A stretch of 64,000 bases of DNA, taken from the NCBI GenBank assembly GCA_024641305.1, contig JAHEDI010000007.1, forward strand, positions 1-64,000, read 5' to 3'. The first letter of the stretch is position 1. Each line of letters starts with the position of its first letter. Below the pieces are notes generated by a model that ran no database searches, had not been told where the DNA came from, and saw nothing but the letters and a program-made list of their open reading frames with translations. The stretch comes from a bacterium. Lineage in GTDB: Bacteria; Actinomycetota; Acidimicrobiia; Spongiisociales; JAENVV01. Below, piece after piece: positions 30,084-39,015 of the stretch. Both the position numbers and the translations under genes were made by a program.

Positions 30084-30794
30084 TCAGATTTGCCAGGCGG
30101 TCATGACGCCGATCATGGCGACGACGCCTGCCGCTATCGAAAACGGCGTAATCAGACCAGGGGCGGGGATCCGACCCTCTTGATCCACGCGACGCCACAC
30201 GTGAACCACGCCGAGGGCGCTCAGTCCGGCAGGCATGATGAAAGCGAGAAAGGCGACGGCTACCACGCCAATCGAGCCGTTCCCATGGACAACGCCGAGG
30301 GTCGCCAAGCCGAGACCGGCCAGAACTCCCGGTGCTCCCGCCGCCGCCCCCAGGGCCAAGGAACCAGGAACGGTCCACGGCCGCACCTCCACCCAAACCA
30401 ACGCCGGGGCTACCAAAAGAAGCCCGATGACCGCCGGCAGGTAGGTTCCAAATCCCAGAAAGCGAATCGGCAGGGCGAAGTCTCCGTAGAGCCTCGCCAA
30501 CATCAACCCGATCGGGACCAGCATCACTCCAAACGTGATGGCCGCGCTCGCCAGCATGACGAGGAGTACGGTCCCCCACGAGGCCGGAGTTCCAGCCCTG
30601 AACTGTTGGTAGACCTCGGCGTAATTGGGAAGCCGACCATCGCTCTGCAGTGCGGGCTCATTGCCAAGCGCCGCCAGGGGGGTGCCCCGCTCCACCGGGA
30701 GCCGACCGGTGAGGGCCGACTCCTCGTCAACGCCATCGAACGTCTCAGAAATTGAACCATTGAGAGCCGGCTCATCCGAGACGGGATCGTTCAT
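30084..30794 (-). CDS. Multi-pass membrane protein of unknown function
   Basis: No functional family recognised. The 236 residues have a hydrophilic N-terminal tail of about 75 residues and then five or six hydrophobic segments. The start at 30794 overlaps the stop of the anchored YbjQ gene as ATGA, so it is chosen over an in-frame ATG at 30818. It is the third gene of a unit with the two YbjQ-type proteins. Confidence 0.75.
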   Translation of the reverse strand: MNDPVSDEPALNGSISETFDGVDEESALTGRLPVERGTPLAALGNEPALQSDGRLPNYAEVYQQFRAGTPASWGTVLLVMLASAAITFGVMLVPIGLMLARLYGDFALPIRFLGFGTYLPAVIGLLLVAPALVWVEVRPWTVPGSLALGAAAGAPGVLAGLGLATLGVVHGNGSIGVVAVAFLAFIMPAGLSALGVVHVWRRVDQEGRIPAPGLITPFSIAAGVVAMIGVMTAWQI

Positions 30795-31264
30795 GGCATG
30801 ACGGCCGTTCCGTAACACAGCACCTCACTCATGGCGGCCGACTTACCCCTCGCCTGCCCGATCTGGGAAGTCTCAAACCGAACATTGATGACCGCCACGG
30901 CATCAAGCTTGCGAGCGTCCTCGATCATTCTCAAACGGGCCTCGGCCTTGGCTCGTTGCATCATGGTTTGGTACGACTTCATTTCGCCTCCGAAGATCTG
31001 GCGGTATTGGGCAAAGAAGTTCTTGAGATAGTCCGAGGCGATGACCACCTGCCCCGTAACGAGAGTACTGCGGCTCGCCGTCATGCCGGCGGGCAAGAGC
31101 GACAGGTCGATTACCGGGAAATTGCGGTGAATGGCTTCTCGCCGAGCGATATCTTCAAAGTGATTCTTCTCACGGATCCGTCCGGTGATGATGAAGGCGA
31201 TCGGCAGTCCGATGACCACCAGCATCCACAACAATAGGAAGACCACTCCTGCAGTATCGTTCAT
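30791..31264 (-). CDS. Membrane-anchored YbjQ/UPF0145-like protein
   Basis: A single transmembrane helix (about 5-28) is followed by a YbjQ-type domain (about 65-155): GQVVIASDYLKNFFAQYRQIFGGEMKSYQTMMQRAKAEARLRM, then DAVAVINVRFETSQI and LCYGTAVMP. YbjQ proteins form oligomeric rings of unknown function. It begins 2 bp after the stop of a free YbjQ paralog and overlaps the next membrane gene by 4 nt. Confidence 0.85.
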   Translation of the reverse strand: MNDTAGVVFLLLWMLVVIGLPIAFIITGRIREKNHFEDIARREAIHRNFPVIDLSLLPAGMTASRSTLVTGQVVIASDYLKNFFAQYRQIFGGEMKSYQTMMQRAKAEARLRMIEDARKLDAVAVINVRFETSQIGQARGKSAAMSEVLCYGTAVMP

Positions 31265-31266
31265 CG

Positions 31267-31590
31267 CTAGGTCACGGGTTCAACGGTGACGGCGGTTCCG
31301 TAGGCATAGAGCTCTGCTGCCCCGGCAGCAACAGAAGATGTCGTGAATCGAACATTCAATATCGCGTTGGCACCAAGCTGTTGAGCCTGAGCCATCATTC
31401 GCTCCATCGCCTGTCGGCGCGACTCGGTAAGGAGCTCCGTGTACGCCGTCAATTCGCCGCCAACCAGATTCTTCAGACCCGCCCCGATGTCGCGGCCCAG
31501 ATGCTTGGCCCGAATGGTATTGCCTTGGACGAGCCCTTTCAGGGCGATAATCCGGTGCCCTGGAATGGTTTCAGTGTTCACGACAATCAT
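31267..31590 (-). CDS. YbjQ/UPF0145 family protein
   Basis: A standard 107-residue YbjQ protein: VNTETIPGHRIIALKGLVQGNTIRAKHLGRDI, GGELTAYTELLTESRRQAMERMMAQAQQLGANAILNVRF and ELYAYGTAVTVEPV. The start at 31590 follows AGAGGG. The frame stays open upstream, but similarity begins here. First gene of a three-gene unit; divergent from purB. Function not established. Confidence 0.92.
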   Translation of the reverse strand: MIVVNTETIPGHRIIALKGLVQGNTIRAKHLGRDIGAGLKNLVGGELTAYTELLTESRRQAMERMMAQAQQLGANAILNVRFTTSSVAAGAAELYAYGTAVTVEPVT

Positions 31591-31689
31591 AAAGAATCCC
31601 TCTGTTCGACTACCGCCCAGACGCCTCAACGACCGGACCGGTTCCCCACCAGGGTACGATCTGGCCGAGCCAAAAACGAGGACACCAAC

Positions 31690-32991
31690 GTGATTGAGCG
31701 GTACAGCCTCCCGGATATGTCCCATATCTGGTCGGAAGAACACAAGTACACACTGTGGAAAGAAGTCGAAACCCTGGTCGTCGAGGCATGGGTGGAACTG
31801 GGCGTAGCGCCTGCCGCGGCAGCCGCAGCCGTCCGGGCTGCTCCCGAAGTGACCCCGTCCCAGGTGGCCGATCGAGAGGCCGTTACGAATCATGATGTCG
31901 CGGCGTTCGTCGATGTGCTGGCCGCATCGACCGGTGATGGGGGCGAGTGGGTTCATTACGGGCTTACCTCCTCGGACGTGCTCGACACCGCCGGAGGGGT
32001 TCGTTTGCGAGAGGCCGCTGATCTACTCCTCGACAAAGTCGCCGTCCTGCACGCCACGGTCAAAGCCAAAGCCCTCGAACATCGGGCCACCCCGATGATC
32101 GGGCGAACCCATGGGATCTGGGCTGAACCCACCACGTTTGGACTCAAGCTGGCCAACTGGGCCTTCGAACTCGAGCGGGACCATCGGCGCCTTTCAGCAG
32201 CTCGGAAGGCGGTGGCGGTCGGAAAAATATCCGGAGCGGTCGGCACCTATGCCCACACGCCTCCAGCGGTTGAGAGCTACGTGTGTGAACGCCTGGGCAT
32301 CGACATCGAGCCGGCCTCAAGCCAAGTCACCATGCGTGACCGTCATGCTGAATTCCTGCAGGCCATCGCTTTGACCGGAGCGGCCGTCGAGCGGTTTGCC
32401 ACCGAGATCCGCCACCTCCAGCGTTCCGAAGTCGGGGAGGCCGGCGAAGCTTTCCGGACCGGGCAGAAGGGGTCATCGGCGATGCCTCACAAACGCAACC
32501 CGATCATGTCCGAACGTATGACCGGCATGGCTCGCCTGCTGCGCGGGTACGCCCAGGTGGGACTTGAGAACGTTGCCCTGTGGCATGAGCGAGATATCAG
32601 CCACTCATCTGCCGAACGCGTCGCCATACCGGACGCATGTGGAACGCTGAACTACATGCTGGAAAGGTTCAACGGTCTCGTCGAAAACCTGCGAGTGGAC
32701 ACCGCCCGAATGCAAGCCAACCTCGACATGACTGGAGGTCTGGTTTTCTCTCAGGCCGTGTTGCTCGAACTCATCGATAGCGGGCTGAGTCGCGACGAGG
32801 CCTACCGGATCGTCCAGAAGAACGCCATGGAGACCTGGGAGAACGGCGGCAATCTGCATGATCGTTTACTGGCCGACCCGGACGTGACGCTGTCCGAGGA
32901 CGTCCTGGCGGTTTGCTTCACGGTGAAACGGTTCCTACGCAACGCCGACGTCGTGTTTGAGCGACTCGCCGGGTCCGATCTGCCTGGCTAG
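31690..32991 (+). CDS. purB: Adenylosuccinate lyase
   Basis: Cleaves SAICAR and adenylosuccinate, acting twice in purine synthesis. 433 residues with the fumarase/ASL signature GSSAMPHKRNPIMSE near 265 and HYGLTSSDVLDTA and GRTHGIWAEPTTFGLKLANW upstream of it. The GTG start at 31690 is chosen because GAGGA precedes it and IERYSLPDMSHIWSEEHK is the expected N-terminus. Its stop shares CTAG with the convergent LCP gene. Confidence 0.97.
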   Translation: MIERYSLPDMSHIWSEEHKYTLWKEVETLVVEAWVELGVAPAAAAAAVRAAPEVTPSQVADREAVTNHDVAAFVDVLAASTGDGGEWVHYGLTSSDVLDTAGGVRLREAADLLLDKVAVLHATVKAKALEHRATPMIGRTHGIWAEPTTFGLKLANWAFELERDHRRLSAARKAVAVGKISGAVGTYAHTPPAVESYVCERLGIDIEPASSQVTMRDRHAEFLQAIALTGAAVERFATEIRHLQRSEVGEAGEAFRTGQKGSSAMPHKRNPIMSERMTGMARLLRGYAQVGLENVALWHERDISHSSAERVAIPDACGTLNYMLERFNGLVENLRVDTARMQANLDMTGGLVFSQAVLLELIDSGLSRDEAYRIVQKNAMETWENGGNLHDRLLADPDVTLSEDVLAVCFTVKRFLRNADVVFERLAGSDLPG

Positions 32992-34151
32992 GGCGCAGCG
33001 GGTGGGTAAACCTCCGCAAGAACCGCATTAAACGACTCAGTCGGGGCGAGCACCAGGGCACCCTGCGGCGTCCGGTAATTGTCGTAGTCGAGCGAAATTC
33101 GGTTGACCTGCGACTTGCCAAGCCCCCGGTAGTGCCAGGCGAGCGCCAGCGCGTTCGTAAACGAGAGCCCGGAGTCGAGACGCACCGAGTTCGACAACGA
33201 GTTTGCCACCGACTGGAACGACGACAGTGACGAAAACGAAGTGAGCTTGTGAGCGATCAAAAACAGGACGTCTTGCTCTTTACGTTGGCGGGTAAAGTCC
33301 GACGCTCCGATCGCCACCCACTGATCATCCACCAGCTGTTCGGTACTTCGAGAACGCACCCAGGCCAGGGTGGTCGCACCATTGGCTCGAATACACCCGG
33401 CCTCGACTTCCAACTTTGACTTGGCATCACGGGTCGGGTGATCGAAGCAGAGTTCAACCCCACCAAGTACGTCGATCACTTTGGCAAACCCTTCAAAATT
33501 CACGAGGGCAAAATGGTCGATCGTAATTCCTGTGAAATCTGCCACCGTGAGCGCCAGCAAGGTTGGGCCGTTGGCAACACCTTTGCATCCACCGAGGTTG
33601 GCGTTGACCCGTGAGAACTCGCCGGTGCAGGCATTCGGAATGTATAGGTCACGCGGCAACGACATCATGATCGGAGCTGCCCCATCCGTCGGCTGAAGCA
33701 TCAAGATGATGACATCAGCCAGATAACCGGACGCGTCGGCCCCAATGATCAAGTACGAGTTAAACATGTCGTCTGGCAATGGCGGGTTCGTCGCGAACGG
33801 GTTCTTGTACTTCGATTCCTCCACCAGCCGGGCTTGGGCGGCGGCCGCCTCCATGATGTCTTTCAAAACCTGATCATCGAGCCTGGCGAGTTCTTCGGCG
33901 AGCATGGCCTGCTCGATGGCGGCGATGTCAATCCCGGCGGCGGCCACCTCGTCATCGGTCAGCTGTTCACGAGCCAGCACCGATTTGGTCGGGTCATATT
34001 CGACCCGATCGGCTTCAAACCGACCAGCCAGGTTGAGAACCCAGAGGGCGGTTGCCGCCGATAGCAAAGCAATCAAAGCCATCAAATATCGAATCCAATG
34101 CACCGAACGAACCACTTCCACAACCGACCGGCGCTTACTACTGTTTGTCAT
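32988..34151 (-). CDS. LytR-CpsA-Psr (LCP) family protein
   Basis: LCP enzymes attach glycopolymers to peptidoglycan at the outer face of the membrane. The 387 residues have one N-terminal transmembrane helix (about 20-42), a helical charged region (about 60-115) and the LCP domain with ADVIILMLQP, MMSLPRDLYIP, RVNANLGGCKG and AWVRSRSTEQLVDDQW, which contain the conserved Asp and Arg residues. TACCAT 9 nt before the ATG suggests leaderless transcription. Confidence 0.9.
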   Translation of the reverse strand: MTNSSKRRSVVEVVRSVHWIRYLMALIALLSAATALWVLNLAGRFEADRVEYDPTKSVLAREQLTDDEVAAAGIDIAAIEQAMLAEELARLDDQVLKDIMEAAAAQARLVEESKYKNPFATNPPLPDDMFNSYLIIGADASGYLADVIILMLQPTDGAAPIMMSLPRDLYIPNACTGEFSRVNANLGGCKGVANGPTLLALTVADFTGITIDHFALVNFEGFAKVIDVLGGVELCFDHPTRDAKSKLEVEAGCIRANGATTLAWVRSRSTEQLVDDQWVAIGASDFTRQRKEQDVLFLIAHKLTSFSSLSSFQSVANSLSNSVRLDSGLSFTNALALAWHYRGLGKSQVNRISLDYDNYRTPQGALVLAPTESFNAVLAEVYPPAAP

Positions 34152-34160
34152 CGCCGAGCG

Positions 34161-34166
34161 ATGGTA
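34161..34166 (-). promoter_or_regulatory. Candidate -10 TACCAT, leaderless LCP gene
   Basis: TACCAT on the minus strand ends 9 nt before the start at 34151. Confidence 0.35.
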
Positions 34167-34211
34167 GCGGGCCGTCGGGCCGTCCCTGAAGTCACTAGCT
34201 CGTCGAGCCGA

Positions 34212-34337
34212 CTACGACGACGTTTCCTCCAGATAGGCGTCCAAATCGTCAGACGCCTTCGTCAACGTCCCTGACCTATCCTCAGGGATCCCGGCAAGAA
34301 CCCTTCCCAGCCCGATCATGCTCGACTGTTCATCCAC
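34212..34337 (-). CDS. Possible small acidic protein, 41 aa
   Basis: A short frame starting at GTG 34337 ends in KASDDLDAYLEETSS, whose acidic composition looks more like protein than chance translation. The ribosome site is weak. It occupies the 321-bp gap between the LCP and Nudix starts, in which I see nothing else except the LCP promoter. Function unknown; may not be real. Confidence 0.3.
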   Translation of the reverse strand: MDEQSSMIGLGRVLAGIPEDRSGTLTKASDDLDAYLEETSS

Positions 34338-34472
34338 TCCGCCGGGCGGGTTTGGGCTCGGGGACGGGCCCGAACGAGAACGTTGACAACGGAACACGCC
34401 ACGGCTGTTGGATGGGGCCTACTCATGCGAGTATCAACCCGACACCCGACCTACCTGTTCCCCGGAGCCAGA

Positions 34473-35276
34473 ATGTTCGCTGACCAACCTGACCGGCCAG
34501 CCGTTGAAGCAGCCACCATCATGCTGATCCGCGATGCCCCAACCCTCGAAGTGTTCCTGCTCGAACGCCATCTGGACTCGGATTTCGTCGGCGGGGCCTG
34601 GGTATTTCCTGGCGGCAAGGTCGACCCCATGGATCGGACAATCCCGACTCAACTGCTGGCGGGCGAACCTCCGGCCTCTCTCAGAGCCGCAGTAGGCGAC
34701 GAAATGGCTACTGCGCTGGCCGTGGCTGCCATCCGCGAGATGTTCGAGGAGGCCGGGGTCCTCCTGGCGGCGACTCCTGACGGTTTCGTCGAAGCGGAGT
34801 GGCTTCGACGATCCTCGTTTGTCTATGCACGCAACGAACTCACCACGCGGGGGAGTACCTGGGACTGGACTGCGTGGCTCCTCGACGAACGACTCCGCCT
34901 CGACCTATCGGCGATCGCTTGGTGGTCCTGGTGGGTAACCCCGCGAGGTGTTCACCGGAGATTCGATACGAAATTCTTCGTGGCGACGTTGCCGGGCGAC
35001 CAGGAACCACTGCACGACAACGTCGAAACGACGAACTCCCGGTGGATGAGGCCCGGCGCGGCCTTGGAGGCGGCTCGGTCAGGTTCGGTGTCCATCATCC
35101 TCCCAACGAGGAAGAACCTTGATCAGCTTGGAAGATACGAGACCACTTGCCAGGCGATGAAGGCTGCCGGTGAGCCAGGATTCGAGCGCCCGCGCATCGA
35201 ACCTTCGGTGATACTCGGCGACGACGGCCAGGTCTACGTTCATCACGCCACATTTGATCAGGCCGAATCCGTCTAG
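34473..35276 (+). CDS. Nudix hydrolase, NUDT19-like
   Basis: A 267-residue Nudix protein. The Nudix box is split by an insertion: VFPGGKVDPMD near 45-55, then after about 35 residues AVAAIREMFEEAGVLL, which supplies the catalytic Glu residues. This insert is typical of NUDT7/NUDT19-type CoA-related hydrolases, so acyl-CoA is a possible substrate. The start at 34473 is supported by GGAG 5 nt upstream; earlier in-frame starts lack support. Confidence 0.85.
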   Translation: MFADQPDRPAVEAATIMLIRDAPTLEVFLLERHLDSDFVGGAWVFPGGKVDPMDRTIPTQLLAGEPPASLRAAVGDEMATALAVAAIREMFEEAGVLLAATPDGFVEAEWLRRSSFVYARNELTTRGSTWDWTAWLLDERLRLDLSAIAWWSWWVTPRGVHRRFDTKFFVATLPGDQEPLHDNVETTNSRWMRPGAALEAARSGSVSIILPTRKNLDQLGRYETTCQAMKAAGEPGFERPRIEPSVILGDDGQVYVHHATFDQAESV

Positions 35277-35279
35277 CAT
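35274..35279 (+). promoter_or_regulatory. Candidate -10 TAGCAT, leaderless Nfu_N gene
   Basis: TAGCAT ends 6 nt before the ATG at 35286 and overlaps the Nudix stop codon. Confidence 0.35.
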
Positions 35280-35285
35280 AAGCTC

Positions 35286-35543
35286 ATGGCAATCGTCATA
35301 GAAAACACTCCCAACCCGAACGCCTTGAAATTCACCGTCGGGGTGCCGGTTGGCGGGCCCAAAACCTACCTTCCGGGTCAGACGGACGGAAACGAACTTG
35401 CCGAAGGCCTTGTGACGATTCCCGGCGTGATTTCGTGTTTCATGACTGCCGACTTCGTGACCATCAGTAAACTTCCTGATGCGGATTGGACCCTCATTGC
35501 GCCGGTAGCCGAGAAGCTCCTGGCGGAGCATTTCCACTCCTAG
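35286..35543 (+). CDS. Stand-alone Nfu/NifU N-terminal domain protein
   Basis: An 85-residue protein consisting only of the Nfu N-terminal domain: TPNPNALKFTVG at residues 8-19, PVGGPKTYL, and IPGVISCFMTADFVTISKLPDADW. The C-terminal CxxC cluster-binding NifU domain is absent, so it cannot bind a cluster in the usual way. It may be an interaction partner in Fe-S assembly, but this is inference. Its stop shares CTAG with the convergent gene. Confidence 0.87.
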   Translation: MAIVIENTPNPNALKFTVGVPVGGPKTYLPGQTDGNELAEGLVTIPGVISCFMTADFVTISKLPDADWTLIAPVAEKLLAEHFHS

Positions 35544-36328
35544 TCAGTGATCTCAAGGACCAGGGCGAACCCTCGCTCGTCGCGAACAACCACGTTCCAT
35601 CCCAACTCGTCCTGCCACGCTCCGACCACCTCGTCCCCCGGTCGAAGCGGAGAAGCCTGCAGAAGGGTGGCTGGCAGGTCGACCAAAGGGTGATCATCGA
35701 CGACGACAGCGAGCTCCCCACCCGAACCGACACGACGGACCGGCAGGCTGACGTATGTAGTGCCTTCAACGGTGGAAACTTCTATCGCATACTCGTAAAC
35801 CGGCAGACGGCGCGGCTCGGTACCCAGTTCGAGCAGACCGACTCGCATCGTCACCAGCCATCGGTCTAGCTCGCCCGACTCTTCGACGGCCAGCAACGTG
35901 ATCCATTCGACGTATACCGAACCGACCGGCTCGCCATATGGATGGAGTTCAGGTCGAAGGCCGCCGAGATAGTCCCGCAGGAACTCGACAGCGACTCCAC
36001 CTGCGAACTCCCGGCCTGGATGAGGAACGATCGCTCGCAAATCGGCCTCGGCATACCCAACCGGGGACGGCACCGTCGGGGGAGGGCCTGCGGGCTCGGC
36101 CTCGAGCAATGTTGTTGCCACCCCTTCAGGGCCGGCCAAGGCCACAGGTTCTGTCTGGAAACTCGAGCCACGCCCGAGTGCCAGCCAAGCGACTACCAGA
36201 GCTCCTGCGACTACTGCGATTCCCATACCTGCCAGGCGAAGCTGAATCGTCGTTGATTGCCCGGGACTTCGGCGCAATTGGTCCCACGGAACGAATTCGA
36301 CCCGTTCCCGCTCTTCTGTCGGCTCCAT
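35540..36328 (-). CDS. Single-pass membrane protein with extracytoplasmic domain
   Basis: A 262-residue protein of unknown function. A charged N-terminus (MEPTEERERVEFVPW) is followed by one membrane helix (about 35-58), a Pro-rich linker (PPTVPSPVGYAEADLRAI) and a beta-rich extracytoplasmic domain to the end. It resembles membrane-anchored accessory proteins loosely, without a family signature. The start at 36328 is the first ATG that gives a plausible anchor; an in-frame ATG at 36406 is possible. It is divergent from the next anchored protein. Confidence 0.7.
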   Translation of the reverse strand: MEPTEERERVEFVPWDQLRRSPGQSTTIQLRLAGMGIAVVAGALVVAWLALGRGSSFQTEPVALAGPEGVATTLLEAEPAGPPPTVPSPVGYAEADLRAIVPHPGREFAGGVAVEFLRDYLGGLRPELHPYGEPVGSVYVEWITLLAVEESGELDRWLVTMRVGLLELGTEPRRLPVYEYAIEVSTVEGTTYVSLPVRRVGSGGELAVVVDDHPLVDLPATLLQASPLRPGDEVVGAWQDELGWNVVVRDERGFALVLEITD

Positions 36329-36428
36329 ATCTGGCTCCGTTCCTGCCGGGGAAGCGTTGGAGAGCCCGACCGTATGACACTCTGTTACATGAATCAAGAT
36401 GTTCAACGGGAACTCCGGCGCAGTCGGC

Positions 36429-36434
36429 TATCGT
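36429..36434 (+). promoter_or_regulatory. Candidate -10 TATCGT, leaderless start at 36444
   Basis: TATCGT ends 9 nt before the ATG at 36444. Confidence 0.35.
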
Positions 36435-36443
36435 TCAAACCGC

Positions 36444-37055
36444 ATGACAACCACAAAGGCAGACCCAAAGCCCGGGAGGTGGATCCTCCCACTCGTGATC
36501 ATCGGCATGGTGATCTTCACCTACGTATTCGTCGGCAACATCCGCAACAACACGCAGCCGGCCGACATTTCCGTCAGTCTTGGATCAGGTAGCACCGATA
36601 CCACCGAGCCGGATACGGGGACTTCCACCCCTTCAACTTCTCAGCCGTCCGGGGTGGTGGTCGACACCGAATCGGTCGCCTACCTGGCAGATATCGCCGA
36701 ACTCGATGCCAATCTGACAATCCTTTACACATCGATGCTGCAAACGAATGCCGATTTTGACGCCAGGACCGTGGCGTATGCGGAAGCCCGTGACACGATC
36801 CGCGACACGATCAACCCCGCGTTCGTTGCATGGGCTGCACAAGTCAAAGCAACGGTCGCGCCCGAATCGAATACCACCCTTACTGCGCTCGGAGCGGAGC
36901 TGGCCGGGCGGGCTGACGCCATCGTCAAAGCTTCCAGCGACATTCTCGCCGGACTCCAGTCGTCAGACACCGGTGAGGCCCGGGCTGCTGCCCAAGCGGA
37001 CCTCAAGACGCAGGTCGAAGGATTCAACGCCGCCGTGGCCGCCGCCAACAGCTAG
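36444..37055 (+). CDS. Membrane-anchored helical protein
   Basis: A 203-residue protein of unknown function: short cytoplasmic N-terminus, one membrane helix (ILPLVIIGMVIFTYVFVG, about 14-31), a Thr/Ser/Pro-rich low-complexity linker (about 45-75) and an Ala-rich helical region to the end. The start at 36444 is chosen from TATCGT 9 nt upstream and the membrane segment. It converges with the next gene with 18 bp between stops. Confidence 0.72.
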   Translation: MTTTKADPKPGRWILPLVIIGMVIFTYVFVGNIRNNTQPADISVSLGSGSTDTTEPDTGTSTPSTSQPSGVVVDTESVAYLADIAELDANLTILYTSMLQTNADFDARTVAYAEARDTIRDTINPAFVAWAAQVKATVAPESNTTLTALGAELAGRADAIVKASSDILAGLQSSDTGEARAAAQADLKTQVEGFNAAVAAANS

Positions 37056-37073
37056 GCCAAACCAGGCAAGCGA

Positions 37074-37673
37074 TTACCCGAACCTGCGAGCCAGGACGAC
37101 TCGCAGACGATGTTCGCCGACCCCTCCAACGAACCACCACAATCCGGTCGCCAGCGCCCCCGAAACGAACGAGCCCAACACGACCAGATAAGTACGTTGG
37201 GCGGCGGTTCCGAATTCGAGCAATGTCCCCCACCCGGCCCACAACCCAACGACCATCGCCCACACGCCGGTGGCAGTAACCAGGATCGTCATGAACGAAA
37301 ACCACGAGAATGGCCTGCCGATCGGCACCGTGACGACCTTTCGAGCGTCCAAGGGAAACAAATAGGAATTCTCTAGTGACGCCCCAACGAGCACCCCCTC
37401 GGCACCATTGTCATTTAGGAATTTCTCGAGAGCGGCCGCGTAGTGTCTCGCCATGATCAGGTAGCTGGCGTCAAAAGCAGTCTGGGTGCCAGCCCAAAGA
37501 CAAACGAACGGCACCACCAAGAACATCTCTGGGACTCCCCACCAACCGAGCCCCAACAGGAAAATGACCAGAACCATCGCCAGGCGCACATCACGGAAGA
37601 ACATCCGGTGATACATGCCCACCATGGCACGCATACGGCCAAGCTGGTGGCTGGCGTGCTCCTGGGCGCCCAT
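37074..37673 (-). CDS. Membrane protein downstream of the anti-sigma factor
   Basis: A 199-residue protein with four hydrophobic segments (about 30-45, 48-65, 127-150 and 163-185) and a soluble loop between the second and third (ALEKFLNDNGAEGVLVGASLENSYLFPLDARKVVTVPIG). No family recognised. It is third in the minus-strand unit ECF sigma - anti-sigma - membrane protein. The start is uncertain: ATG 37673 lies just past the anti-sigma stop, while the frame is open to a TTG at 37742 that would overlap it. Confidence 0.65.
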   Translation of the reverse strand: MGAQEHASHQLGRMRAMVGMYHRMFFRDVRLAMVLVIFLLGLGWWGVPEMFLVVPFVCLWAGTQTAFDASYLIMARHYAAALEKFLNDNGAEGVLVGASLENSYLFPLDARKVVTVPIGRPFSWFSFMTILVTATGVWAMVVGLWAGWGTLLEFGTAAQRTYLVVLGSFVSGALATGLWWFVGGVGEHRLRVVLARRFG

Positions 37674-37683
37674 CTGGGCCAAC

Positions 37684-38406
37684 TCAGGCCCCCGCCAGCC
37701 ATACCGCGGCGGGTTCCTGGTCTGATACGACCACTCCACCAAACTGCTCCACCGTCAGGGCCAGAACAGCCACTTGCCCCTCAATGCGTAGCGAGGCGAC
37801 GTGCGGGTTGGGCCCAAGGACTGCAGCACTAACGACCTCACCGTCGATGACCGCCCAAAGCTGATAGGTGTGATCCCCGGGGAGTGGTGGCAGGGTATTT
37901 TCAACGATCAAAGCCGAACCATCAGGCTGGATGACGAAGGTAATGGACCCGCCTGGACCGGAGAGCACGGCTGTGCGAGCGTACGGACTGTCTATCGCAG
38001 TCGCTAGCAACCGATCCGGAGAGACCTCATCGAGTTGACGACTCTGTCCTTCGATTGCGAGAGTCTGCCGGGCGATCGTTGCCTCCAAGGTGACGACTCG
38101 ACGTTGCTGTATCACCGCAACACCAACGAGGGCAATGATTGCGGTGGCTGCCACCATTGACAACCAGGGCCAGGGTTGACCAGGCGATCGATCCGGAGTC
38201 TTGATGTCGCGAACGACCCGTTGCCAAAGCGACCACGGTACGGCTGCCCCCTCGGCAAAGCTAGAGGCCGCCTCCTGGAAATGGCCCACCTCGGTGCGGC
38301 ACATCGTGCAGATTTCAACGTGAGCCTCGATGACCTGACGTTCATCGTTATCTACGGCATCGAGCGAATACGCGCCGAGCAGCCCGATTATGTGATCGTG
38401 GTCCAC
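37684..38406 (-). CDS. RskA-like anti-sigma factor
   Basis: A transmembrane anti-sigma factor, 240 residues. The N-terminal zinc-finger segment has HVEICTMC (His-x3-Cys-x2-Cys) at about 29-36. One membrane helix (about 82-102) precedes an extracytoplasmic RskA domain with GPGGSITFVIQPDGSALIVENTLPPLPGDHTYQLWAV. It lies 8 bp after the ECF sigma gene and should sequester it. The start is GTG without a strong ribosome site, consistent with coupling. Confidence 0.9.
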   Translation of the reverse strand: MDHDHIIGLLGAYSLDAVDNDERQVIEAHVEICTMCRTEVGHFQEAASSFAEGAAVPWSLWQRVVRDIKTPDRSPGQPWPWLSMVAATAIIALVGVAVIQQRRVVTLEATIARQTLAIEGQSRQLDEVSPDRLLATAIDSPYARTAVLSGPGGSITFVIQPDGSALIVENTLPPLPGDHTYQLWAVIDGEVVSAAVLGPNPHVASLRIEGQVAVLALTVEQFGGVVVSDQEPAAVWLAGA

Positions 38407-38414
38407 AACGAGAA

Positions 38415-38990
38415 CTAGGCGTTGACGACGCCGAGCTGACCCATCGATTCCTGAAGTCGGCTCAGCCCGCTGCGAATCCGGCTCTTGACCGTTCCTTCTG
38501 CCATCCCGAGTCGACCGGCAACTTCCCGATAGGTCAAACCGCCAAAGTACGCCAGTTCGATCACTTGTCGTTCACGCTCGGGGATCGTCTCCAGGGCGGA
38601 TCGGACTTTCGCTGAAACTGTCATCTGCCAAACCTCTTCGTCGACACTCGGGACCGATTCAGCCCTCAACAAGGCGTCCCGTTCCTCTCGTGTACGTCGC
38701 GAAGACTCCGAGCGGATGACGTCGATTGCCCGGCTATGCGTCTTGGCGAGAAGAAATGAGCGCAAAGAACCGCGGGAACTGTCGAACGCCTCGGGTTTCT
38801 TCCAGAGAGACACGAATACATCTTGGGCGATGTCGCGAGACAATTCCTCGTCCCTGATGATTCGCTTGGCAAGCCCGAACACCTGACCGCCATGACGACG
38901 ATAGATCTCAGCAAGAGCTTCCTCGTCTCGTTCGGTCACCTCGTGTACAAGATCAGCGTCTTCAAAACTTGAGTCGTCCCGATACATCAT
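38415..38990 (-). CDS. ECF RNA polymerase sigma factor (SigK/LitS-like)
   Basis: A 191-residue ECF sigma factor: region 2 with EALAEIYRRHGGQVFGLAKRIIRDEELSRDIAQDVFVSLWKKPEAFD and region 4 with LETIPERERQVIELAYFGGLTYREVAGRLGMAEGTVKSRIRSGLSRL. The start at 38990 has AGGA 6-7 nt upstream. It heads an operon with its anti-sigma factor and a membrane protein. It is divergent from a B12-binding regulator, the same pairing as litS-litR of Streptomyces. Confidence 0.93.
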   Translation of the reverse strand: MMYRDDSSFEDADLVHEVTERDEEALAEIYRRHGGQVFGLAKRIIRDEELSRDIAQDVFVSLWKKPEAFDSSRGSLRSFLLAKTHSRAIDVIRSESSRRTREERDALLRAESVPSVDEEVWQMTVSAKVRSALETIPERERQVIELAYFGGLTYREVAGRLGMAEGTVKSRIRSGLSRLQESMGQLGVVNA

Positions 38991-39015
38991 TGCTCGTCCT
39001 TCTTGGTGTGACATA

